Shown here piece after piece: positions 48,901 to 59,300 of a DNA stretch of 64,000 nt. The notes below the pieces were generated by a model, which saw nothing but the letters and a program-made list of their open reading frames with translations, had not been told where the DNA came from and made no database searches. The stretch is taken from NCBI GenBank assembly GCA_003255065.1, contig QAOA01006013.1, positions 984,885 to 1,048,884 on the forward strand. Reading direction: 5' to 3'. A program made the position numbers and the translations under genes. Within the stretch, counting starts at the first letter, position 1; each line of letters starts with the position of its first letter. Source of the stretch: Cercis canadensis (lineage: Eukaryota; Streptophyta; Magnoliopsida; Fabales; Fabaceae).

Positions 48901-50368
48901 TATGAATGTTATGTAATTGACACTGATCACACATTTCCAAAAGGATCTATCACTTTGTTCTATAAGATTGATTCTGTAGGCATTCTGGGTTTCTACAAGG
49001 TAGATGCTGCATAGGCATAGTGTCTTCTCACGGACATTACTTTGTATGTGTAAATTGAGCAATTGTTGTGCTAATGTTCCATGGTTACTAGAATGTTTCA
49101 GAATGATCAACTGAGCTTTTAATTGTTACTTCTTCTTGGTCTAGGTTATTAATTATGTAATAGAAAAGATGGTCCTTGACAAACCATTGGATAGCTTGAA
49201 TGCCGATGGCAGTTTTGCACCTGGAATTGCTGGGTCACAACCACAGAATCAAGCAGTTGGGGATGGATCTTTCCGATCTGGATTGAAGCCTTGGCAAAAG
49301 CTTAGACCTTCTATTGAAATATTGTGCAACAATCAGGCAAGCGATTATTTTCTCTTTAAATTCAGTCTTTTGCAGTGTATATAGTAAAATTGTTCATATC
49401 CTTGTATATTATTTTGCTACAGCTTGGTTTACTCTTCATTTCATACATATGCCTGTTATAATCTTTTTTCTACCTAATCTTTGTTTTAGTATGCTATTGT
49501 TGTTTTTTTCTGGAAGGCATCAATGACATTGTATACCCTTAGACTTCTATTTTTCCTTTTTCCCTCTTGGGTTATAAATTGCAACAAAGGTACAACTTTG
49601 ATCAGATTCTAGAATCCATGCTCCAGAATTAATTGAGAAATCCTTGGTCAATAACTTTTAATGCGGTTAAAAGGCTGAGGCTGTTCACACATTCAAATGC
49701 ACAAACTTTTCACGAACCAATTTTGAATTTGTTTTACCAATCGTTTCCTTACAATTTTTAAAACAATGCATATATTTCAATGATCATTTTTTAATTTGAA
49801 AAAAAAAGTTCTGGGTTCTGAAAACTAGTTCGTGTACAAATTCAATCATTATTTTTTTTAAGTTAAAATATAAAGTTTGTGTTTTGGAAAACTAATTTGT
49901 GCACAAATTCAATCATATAATTTTTCTTAACTTAAAAAATAAAGTTTGCTTGTGATTCTAAGAACTAGATTGTGCACCTTAGCTTTTTTTTTTTTTTAAA
50001 ATAATAATTTTTGGTTAAAATAGCTTAGGCCTAATTATCACAAAATTAGTTCTTGTGGACCTTAATACCTGTGCTACCTTAAGTGATCAGTTCAAAAGCG
50101 TGCTTTAGTTTGGCCTGTTGACTTTATTGATTCATTTTATGATATTGTTTGACCTGAACTGACTGGAGAGCTTTATTTGATTTACATTAGTCTTTGCTTT
50201 AGTATACTGGTATTATATGTTACTTTGTTGCTGCAGTAATGTGGATTCAGCTAAATGTTTCATTTCCAGGTGTTGTCTCCTGACATGAGCTTGGCCACGG
50301 TACGAGCTTATATATGGAAGAAGTCTGACGACCTAGTCCTAAATTACAGAGTGGTTCAAGGCAGGTGA
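39993..50368 (+). CDS. WDR48: WDR48/UAF1-like WD40 protein
   Basis: Seventeen exons: 39993-40091, 40420-40578, 41490-41555, 41683-41772, 41944-42246, 42407-42504, 44028-44063 (a second copy at 43816-43851), 44142-44262, 44388-44624, 44909-45004, 45136-45201, 45370-45408, 45541-45675, 46702-47063, 47574-47667, 49145-49336 and 50270-50368. They join in frame to 763 residues. The first half contains WD40 repeats ([53 protein letters not shown]), forming a beta-propeller. The second half is the DUF3337-type C-terminal region of WDR48, ending [18 protein letters not shown]. In animals WDR48/UAF1 activates the deubiquitinases USP1, USP12 and USP46; a similar partner role in plants is inferred. The last intron has a GC donor. 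Confidence 0.93.
42521..43575. mobile_element. Possible TIR element in WDR48-like intron 6
   Basis: The left text GGGTGCATTTGGTTTTATAG and the right text TACAGCCAAATGGCATTTC are imperfect inverted matches, and internal text near both ends (TTTTCACTGTAAATGG and AAAATGAAAATAAT) is loosely symmetrical. Plausibly a degraded hAT-like non-autonomous element that lengthens this intron. Weak evidence. Confidence 0.35.
43708..44132. repeat. 212-bp direct copies around an N, includes an exon
   Basis: Bases 43708-43919 and 43921-44132 agree except for about one base (GTCATATC against GTCAGATC). Each holds the complete 36-base exon 7 of the WDR48-like gene with its splice sites. The single N at 43920 marks a probable contig join, so the gene should have one such exon. 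Confidence 0.85.
48152..48911. repeat. Tandem duplication of about 380 bp in an intron
   Basis: The unit beginning CAGCCTTATGTACTTATTGA at 48152 repeats from 48535 with a few mismatches and a short indel (AGGTTAAGCTTTG against AGGTTTTG). Unlike the other direct copies in the window there is no N between the units, so this one looks like a genuine tandem duplication in intron 15 of the WDR48-like gene. Confidence 0.8.
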
Positions 50369-52454
50369 CTGTTGCATATGCATCAGCGGAGGTGGGTATG
50401 ACATTATGAGCTTTGTTTTTTTATTCCTTTTTTCAAAAAATTCTGTTATTATCATGAGCTTAGGTTATCTTAGCATTTCTCAGCTATAATAATATGATGT
50501 TGATGCTTTTGAGATTCATTCCTGCGTTCCTTGTGTACTTTACCCTCAACTGGAAAGGGGAGGAGGGTGTTGGTAGGATATTATTTCCCTTTCAATTTAT
50601 AATTGAGAAGGGTTTTGCCAATTTCTGCTGCAAAAAGTGGTTTTAGGTGGTAAATGTAATCTTTTTCAATAATTGTTTTCTCTGTAAAATTAGATGAAAA
50701 TAATTTTCCCAAGTTTTGCCTGTTCCTGAATGGTGATTATTGGTATTACAAATAACTTGTAAAAGCTTGGGATGTATTACATTTTCACATCAAGGCTCAA
50801 GCTTTATGACTAAAAGAAATATAATTAGAGAAAAAGATTCTGTATATTCTGTCTTTCCCTCTTTTTCCCTTGAACAAATTATGCACTCCTCATCGTGCCC
50901 AATTCTTCTTCTTGGGCGTGAAGCATATACGCTTATCTTGTCTCAGTGGTCAACAGACATTTATGGTTATTGATACTTGCAGGTTTTCTTGTGATTGTGT
51001 TAAATACTTCAAAGCATTGATTCTTCTGGGAGTGCTTGTGTTGATCGGTGGTCTCATAAGAAATTTGTAAATTGTGAAAATGTCATTGATCATCGCTTCT
51101 AGTGGCATTCTCCATACCTACCTGGATAATGTTGTCTTTATCAGAGAGGTGTTACTATAAATTTTGAATTTTATCTAGCTGGCATGCACACTTTTGATGG
51201 ACATGGCAGAGTCATGGGTGGTCTGCATGTGGCAAGATGAAGGTTCTTTTGACTCTGTTGAGAATTAATGGGGATCTACTGGTCTTTTGAGATATTTACC
51301 AGAAAGTAGGGCGTCAATTTAGAGATGACAACGAAAACTTTGTAAATTTGAATTCTGCATTGAATAACTAGCCATAGAAACTTTGTTTTCAAGGTGTATC
51401 TTCACCTCCCTCCCCTATTCTATTTCTCTTTTTAGTTTTAAATTTTGTTTATTGCAAATATTATTTCCATTTATTTCAAATTAGGTATTGATATCAAACG
51501 CCAGATCTCTGTCTGCCATCCTCTTTCTGCTGGACCCTGTGCTTCTTCCATAACATGTATTCTTTTTTTAACTATGGAGAAAATTTCATATGCAATTCTG
51601 AATAGTGCAGAAATGTTAGCTGAGCACTTAGTTGGAGTCTGACGACTGTCTTCAGTCTCTTTTGTGGTGTTTTGAGTTGTAATTATCTGTTTTGTATGTT
51701 CTGCACTCTAGACTCCAGAAATGTATTTATGGTCAACCAAATTATCGTATCTAGCTTGTTTATATATATTTGCTGAGTCAAGAAGTGTGGATAGGGAAAC
51801 TGGAATGACATGCAAATAGATTAATCTTGGAAGATGCTGCTACCCGGTGATAGGAATTGTTATTTATTGGTGCTTGTGATTTTTACATTTTATTTTTTGG
51901 AAAGAAAGAAAAAGGGTGAGGTCAACCTTGTATGCAATGCGCAGATGGTTGCTCGGTGGATCTTCATAAGTGGGGATTCGAAAGGCTGTCTTCCGCTGTG
52001 GACGGCTAGAAGGTGGGGAAATGATTTTGATGGGGAAAAAGATGTAATATGAAATATTGAATAGAAAGAGAAAGGTTGCTATTGTCATTCTCTAGCGGCT
52101 CTTTGGTCTTTCTCTGTTATTGTCATTTTAATAATTTGTTGGGGTACACAGAAGCACCGAAATTTAAATTTGGGATATGTTATACCTGACAGTATTAATC
52201 TATGAAAGTATTTAATTTTGATTTTCACATTAACAATGATTAATACTACATCAAATAGGCATCATATACTTTTCAAATTTAAGGTCTTTCCGGCCAGATA
52301 CTTAAGCTCTCAGCATCGGTTCGTACGAATGACTTGTGGATCATGTTGTAGTTGCATTTTCATTGTGAAGTCATATTCAGTAATTAATGCAATGTTTGGT
52401 TCTCGATAACTAATGAAAGAAATAAAGCAAAAAAATAAGAGAACTTCCAAAATC
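50369..52454. other. WDR48-like 3' UTR and intergenic DNA
   Basis: No further coding exons found downstream of the stop at 50366-50368. The first part is likely 3' UTR. No distinct terminator or element recognised. Confidence 0.45.
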
Positions 52455-52634
52455 GGGAAGAGATCCAGTCATGTTAACTTGAGTCATGTTGCTTAGATCT
52501 AAACCGTCTATTCTATTTAAGATCATTTCAACCATTAAAACACATTAATATTTAATAGTTGAAATGAGCTTTAATGAAATGGACGGCTCAGATCTGAGCA
52601 ACATGACTCAAGTGACATGACTGGATCCAAATCC
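52455..52634. mobile_element. 180-bp Mutator-like MITE with 9-bp TSD
   Basis: Terminal inverted repeats share GATCCAGTCATGT, CTTGAGTCATGTTGCT and AGATCT on the two sides (about 50 bp per arm). Directly outside both ends is TCCAAAATC (52446-52454 and 52635-52643), a 9-bp target site duplication typical of Mutator-superfamily elements. Too short to code for protein, so moved by a transposase supplied elsewhere. Confidence 0.8.
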
Positions 52635-54208
52635 TCCAAAATCTAAATGCACAGCTACGTTATGTGTGATCGTCCTTGCACATTTAAAGTGAGAATTTTA
52701 ATGCGATTTTATGAAATAGAGAGATTTTATCATGTTAAAGAAATATGTGATATCTTTTTAAAGGGAAAATATCATAATTATTGATATGAAATTATTTAAT
52801 TTTAATTATTTATTTTTAACAATTAAAATTAATTATTTTTTACATTAATAATTACGATATTATTACGTTAAGGAAATATTATATCTCTCTTGGTACTTAA
52901 AAAACTTTTTATAAAATATTAAGCAGTGTATTTAAAAGTGTAGATAGGGTATTACTAAAAAAAGCGAATGACCTGTGATTTTCGAGTTGCGGGTACCCAT
53001 ATATGTTCCCGGCTCAATCGTACCCATAAGAAAATGATTGATACCAAAGCGGTGGTATTTTCGTAGTAACACGCAACCCAAGGGCTACTTGCTCAATCGT
53101 ACCGGGGGACCTTGAAATAAAAGACCTTTCAGAAATTGCAAGGGCAAGACTACGACAGCATGTCACATATGTGGCCGAATCACAGCCAGTAAAAAACTAA
53201 CGGTATGAGTCATTCTTTGCATTTTCTCCCAATTTTCAGACCCATTTATATTTACGCTGACGGATTTTTTTTAATTAATTAATATTTTAAACAGAATAAT
53301 CTCATTACACTAAAATAATTATATATAAATAAAATTACAAATGGTATTAATAAGTACTTTAGATGTTTTGCATGATATTAAAAATATTAAATAAAAAAAT
53401 TATGTTTAAAATTAAATTATTTTTTAACTTTTTAAAACTAAATAATAATTTTTTAAAAAAAATATTAATTCCCGTACAAATGGAAAACATCCTCTAAGAA
53501 GGTGCGCTACATGGTGAAGCAAGCTTGGTTCGAGGGTAGTTAACACGGATAAAAGAACCGGTTAAGTCTGTGATTATTTGAAGAGTAAACCTACAATTTG
53601 GTCCCTGAAAGATTCGGGTTCGGATAATTTGGTCCTCCAAAGATGTATAACTACAATTTAGTCCCTGAAAGATTAGACATCCATATCAATTTGGTCCTCC
53701 GTTAGTGTAGTCCGTTAATTGGTTACGGAAGTGATGACGTGGCTCCGTTAATTGTACATGTGGCACGTTAGTGACTGAAGTGGCATTTAAATTTTCCAGG
53801 TAAGCTGCTGACATGGNAAACGTTTCAAGGCCTTTCAACGATACAAAATTAATCTCATTCCATGCCTTACACCCCAATTTACGGGAAAGAAATTTGTGTA
53901 GATAGAGGTGAAAGAGCATGATTGAGTTCCCTTTTATCCTCACTCCCCATCATTCCATCTATCCAAACACAACCTTAATAATTTTCTGGAAAAAAAACAA
54001 AGGCAATAAAAAAATTTCTTACACCCAGACTAAACTTCAGGACCCAGTTGTCTTTATAGGCCACAACACAATAATTGTTTTTTTTGTCATTTAGTTTCTT
54101 TTCCTTTTGGAGTTTGCGTCAATATCTTGCCCATTAACAATAATTCTTATCTTGCGCTCAATAATCACGTGCTGTTGGAGCCTCCTAGTCCACGCACTTT
54201 TTCGTCTT
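52635..54208. other. Intergenic with decayed repeat text
   Basis: No gene seen. Bases 53585-53820 contain repeated ACAATTTGGTCCCTGAAAGA-like phrases in direct copies (about 53590, 53625, 53655 and 53690), the style of a dispersed plant repeat, cut at the N at 53817. Confidence 0.45.
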
Positions 54209-54216
54209 TGCTTTTG

Positions 54217-55673
54217 GGTAAATTTACAGAAATAATGTCATTTAATAAACTAAATGTGTATTTAAGTTAATTTAAAAATTATTTATTAAAGTTGGTCACT
54301 TTTTTTGCTTAGTATATGTTTATGCGTTTTTATTATAAAACGTTAAAACATTACAACATTTTAAACAAAAGACGTCACAATATAAAATGTGTTTTCTGTA
54401 AAAAAGAAAAAAAAAAAGCTAAAATATTTTGTAAAAAACGCTAAAATGATTTGAGCTCTGTCATATGACTTTTTTGGATAAGATAAAACACATATTCATT
54501 TATGCGTTTTCCTATGAAAAACTCATATTCTATAGAAAACGCATAAATGAATATGAGTTTTTTTGCGTTTTTCTATAGAAAACTCATAATTGAATATGAA
54601 TTTTTCTCATATACGAATATAAATTAAATTTTGAATCCTTTCACATTTCCAAACCCCAGATCTCAAACCTTAAATTTTAAACTTTAAATATTAACTCCAA
54701 ACTCTAACCCTAAACTCAAAAATAAAACTCAAAATCTCAAACCTCAACCCCAAATCCTAAATTTTAAACTTTAAACTCTAATCCCAAACCCCAAACTCAA
54801 AAATAAAATTTTAAACTTCAAACCCCAAACACAAACCCCAAATCTCATACTCAAAAACAAAACTCCAAACCCTTAACTCTTAGCCCCAAACCTCAAATCC
54901 CAAACTCAAAAATAAAACTCCAAATCCCAAACCCTTTTGCTTTCCCTTTTCCCCTTCACCTTCACCCTCCGCGACTCACTTTCTTCTCACCTCTCCCTTT
55001 CTCCTTTCCTCTCCCTTTGGGGTTTGAGGTTTGATGTTTAAGATTTGAAGTTTTATTTTTGAGTTTGAGGTTTGAGGTTAAGGGTTAGGAGTTTTATTTT
55101 TAAGTTTGAGATTTGGGGATTGAGATTTAAGGTTAGAATTTAAGGTTTAGGATTTAAAATTTAGGGTTTGATGTTTGGGATTTGAAGTTTTATTTTTGAG
55201 TTTGGGGTTGAAATTTGGAGTTTTATTTTTGAGTTTAGGATTTAGGATTAGAGTTTGAAATTTGGAGTTAGAATTTAAGATTTAGAATTTGGAGTTTGAG
55301 AAGTGAAAGGGTTCATAATTTATATTCGTTTATGAGTTTTCCTAAGGAAAACTCATATTCATTTATGAGTTAGAAAACACATAAATGAATATGAGTTTTC
55401 CATGAGAAAACGCATAAATAAATATGCATTTTATCTCATCCAAAAAAGTCATTTGATAGAGCTCAAATCATTTCAGCATTTTTGATAAAACATTTTGGCC
55501 TTTTTTTATTTATTTATAGAAAACATATTTTATATTTTGATATTTTTTGTTTAAAATTTTGTAATATTTAAGCGTTTTATGATAAAAATATATAAATGTG
55601 TATTAGGTAAAAAAAAGTGACCTATTTAATAAATATTAGTTTATTAAATGACATTATTTCAGTAAATTTAACC
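54217..55673. mobile_element. 1.46-kb foldback element with palindromic arms
   Basis: The two ends match in inverted orientation: GTAAATTTACAGAAATAATG on the left against TTAAATTTACTGAAATAATG read inward from the right, followed by GTCATTTAATAAACT on both. The symmetry continues inward through blocks such as TCCAAAAAAGTCAT and CATAAATGAATATGAG. It even covers a degenerate minisatellite: the left half repeats AAACTCAAAAATAAAACTCC and the right half its complement. The centre is a CT-rich stretch at about 54955-55018. TGCTTTTG(G) flanks both sides (54209 and 55674), an 8-9-bp target duplication pointing to the hAT or Mutator superfamily. No transposase. Confidence 0.8.
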
Positions 55674-56307
55674 TGCTTTTGGTTTCACTGCAATTTTACT
55701 TGTATAGGCTATATATCCGATTCTCTGTTTCCTTGTATATTTTATGCTAAAACATAAAACGCGTGCCGATTCAGTTAGAGTGGTTTGGGGAACTTCCATT
55801 GCAAAACTATTTTCTTTAGCTCTTATCTCAAGTGCTAGTTCATGTAAAAGCTTCATCATTTTCTTAAGCTCAGAGCAAGGTCCTAACTTTGAGGCTTGAG
55901 ACACTGCTACTAGTAGTAGAAGTCATGGCATCAGCAATGGGTTTCCGGGTTTCANTTAGGTAAAAAAAAGTGACCTATTTAATAAATATTAGTTTATTAA
56001 ATGACATTATTTCAGTAAATTTACCCTGCTTTTGGTTTCACTGCAATTTTACTTGTATAGGCTATATAGCCGATTCTCTGTTTCCTTGTATATTTTATGC
56101 TAAAACATAAAACGCGTGCTAATTCAGTTAGAGTGGTTTGGGGAACTTCCATTGCAAAACTATTTTCTTTAGCTCTTATCTCAAGTGCTAGTTCATGTAA
56201 AAGCTTCATCATTTTCTTAAGCTCAGAGCAAGGTCCTAACTTTGAGGCTTGAGACACTGCTACTAGTAGTAGAAGTCATGGCATCAGCAATGGGTTTCCG
56301 GGTTTCA
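55603..56307. repeat. 352-bp direct copies around an N
   Basis: Bases 55603-55954 and 55956-56307 are nearly the same, separated by the N at 55955. Each includes the right end of the foldback element, the promoter-proximal region and the first 30 bases of the phytyl ester synthase-like coding sequence. A handful of substitutions suggests two haplotypes joined end to end. The true start is the second one. Confidence 0.85.
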
Positions 56308-59300
56308 CCCTTTTCTGCTATAAACTCGTATCACAGGAACCGGTTTCGTGCCCAAGCTCAGAAATTGGATGGTGGAAGCTCGACGGTGCCCTCCTCTGAT
56401 TCAGTTATAGTGAATGGAGCTTCGCTAGCTGGAAAGAGAGAGAAAGAGAAAGATGGGTCTTTAATTGAACAAGGGAATGGGCGTTTCCGGTCTAGAGTTG
56501 AACAGAGGATATCAAGGGACACCATTTTGGAAGATTTGGCACCGCTTTGGGATGACGGTTATGGAACTCAGACTGTGGAAGATTACTTTAATGCAGTGAA
56601 GGAGATGAATAAGGCCGATGGTGGGCCACCCCGGTGGTTTTGCCCCGTTGAATGTGGTCGTCCTTTAAAAGATTCTCCCACCCTTCTGTTTCTACCCGGT
56701 AAGCGTAAACAATTCTTTCTGGATTAATGTTAAATATTAATTTACTGCAATTTGAAGTAGTTAGTAAACGTTAAGTAAGTACTCTACTGTATATATCCGA
56801 GGCTCTTTTGTAATATAAATATAAATATATCAAAATTGGCCAGAGTATAATACTCAGATCTTTGTGATTGAATTTATCCAATAATGTTTTTGCAAAGCGT
56901 TGAATCATTTCCTGATATTAATTGTACTTCCAGTTATGGTTGACTGTTTTTGAATATTATACATGAAATGTCAAAATTAAATATTTGAATTGTGAAATGT
57001 TAAAATTGCTTGGATTTAATGCATGCAGGGCTAGATGGTACTGGAATGGGTCTCATTTTGCACCATAAAGCTCTTGGGAAGTATGTTGTATTATTCGTAT
57101 CTCAAAGACAAGTAAAATGCTCCTATAAAATGTCATTCATTTAGAACATTTTTTTTTTTTTTCAATATAGGAAAGCACTGCTCTGTGAGTCNTTTTCAAT
57201 ATAGGAAAGCACTGCTTTGTGAGTCGGGGAAAGGGGAAAACATAGAGGAGTCGCGTGTGGGTTTGATCCCACGACCCCTAGTTCATCTCATATCTAAGAG
57301 CATGGACTGCGACCACTTGAGCTAAAGCCATAATTTAGAACATCTTAAGCCACAGAGTTAGAACCAACACTTTTAACATTGCAGATCAAGAGTATCACTT
57401 AATATGACATCGGTTTGATAATTTCTAGTTTAAGTCGGAGGTTACTGGTAATATTTAGGCTTCTTGGAGAGAAATTTTTTTGTATAGTGTGTTCTTTAAT
57501 TAATATACATCCTTTTACTGTACTGTGCTGCTCATAGTTGTTTACAATTTCAAATTGACAAGTTTCTTGTGTTGGTCAGACCTAATATTCTACTAGATTT
57601 TCTGTAAATTTTAGTTTTCATTTTTTTACCTTGTACTTTTTGATGCAGGGCTTTTGAAGTTCGTTGCCTGCATATTCCTGTTCAAGATCGAACGCCATTT
57701 GAAGGTCTTTGTTTTTTAAAGTTTACTCTTCTCAATTTTTTGGAAGTTCATCTGTGTTGTTGATGAATTGAAGTACTATTTCAGGTTGAGCATTGTTTCT
57801 AGCAAGTTAGTTTCTTTGCGTGACAGAAATCATTGTGAATTGGGAATTCTTTATGTCTTAAAAACATTTTTCAGGGAGTGATCAACGAGTGCATTCTCAA
57901 TTATTGTATGCTTTTAATATCTCAGAATGCTTAATTCAAATAATTTGTACTTCAGTAAAAATATTTTCAACCATGTCCTGTATTGTTTAGCTCCAAGTTT
58001 CTATTTTGTCAAATTTTCTCCCGTTTTTTTGGGGGTCTGTGGTTCTTTTTTCTTTTTTCTTAGATCTGCAGAATTCTTAATTGAAAATTTATATGGTTGA
58101 ATAAATTTCAATCTGGAAGCAATGTTGTCTTATTGGGTACTGTTATGATCAGTCCTTAACTGGAATTCTATTTTTTTTTTCCTGATAATTTATGAAGGAC
58201 TGGTGAAGCTTGTTGAAGAAGCTGTTAAGTTTGAGTACGCTTTATCTCCTAATAAGCCAATTTATTTGTTGGGAGATTCCTTTGGCGGATGCCTAGCACT
58301 TGCTGTTGCTGCTCGTAATCCGACAGTTGACCTATTACTGATATTAGTCAATCCAGGTGAATTTATCGATGCTGTATTCATTTTGCCAAATTTATTGATG
58401 TATGATCAATTCTATACTAAAATCTGGCAATATGGCCTTCGACCTTAGCTACACCATTTGGCAGATCTCAGTTGCAACCTTTGTTTCCTATCTTGGAGGC
58501 TTTGCCTGATGGACTGCATGTCACAGTTCCCTATCTTCTTAGTTTTATTATGGGTAATGAAATATTTCCTTAAGACTCCAACTGTTGTATTCTCATTTTT
58601 GGGGGAGAAAAATTATTTGCTAATGTTGTGCATATCCTTCTTGCTCTCCTTGTATATTGTATATCTTATGATGGAACCTAGGGAATGAGTACATCTATAT
58701 TGATATGTTGATGCTATGTTATGCCAATGTATGATGAGGTATCAATTCTTTTACTTTTTTCTTGTGGCCATGATCATGGAATATGCCAGTTGATTCCTAC
58801 ACATATTCTTATTGTGGCTAAAATCTTGATTTTCTTCTTGTGCACTCAACCTGTTTCAAATTATAGGACATTTATACTTATAGCTTCATATTTTTCCAAT
58901 TTTCTGTCAAAGATTAGATGATAACCCTTAGGCCCAAAATCACCTTCTCCCCCTATGAGAAAGAGTGTGAAGGAAAAATCGTGCATTTGAAACCCTGTTA
59001 TTTTGTGTGAGCTCCTAGATTCGACTTACCTTAATCTTGGTCTGAAGCTCTTTTATAATCTTTGGAGGATGATCATGGATATGTTTTGATGACAGAGCTA
59101 TCATAAAACTTACGGAATTCTTATTAGTCATAGTAGACTCAATAATATGATGTTCAAGTAGTATCTTATATTTTAATAAATTCAAGTTGAAGGTTGTGAG
59201 TATTGGGAAGTGCTTGCTTTTGAAAGAAAAAAACAAAGAGGGGATGGGGAATGCTCAAATCAAATGTGTTGGCCTTCCTGAAGCATTAAACTAATGGAGT

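Noticed and set aside
54650-55300. Telomere-like AACCCTAAA phrases, possible interstitial telomere
   Set aside because: The repeats are too degenerate, contain long AT insertions and change strand at the centre; they belong to the foldback element.
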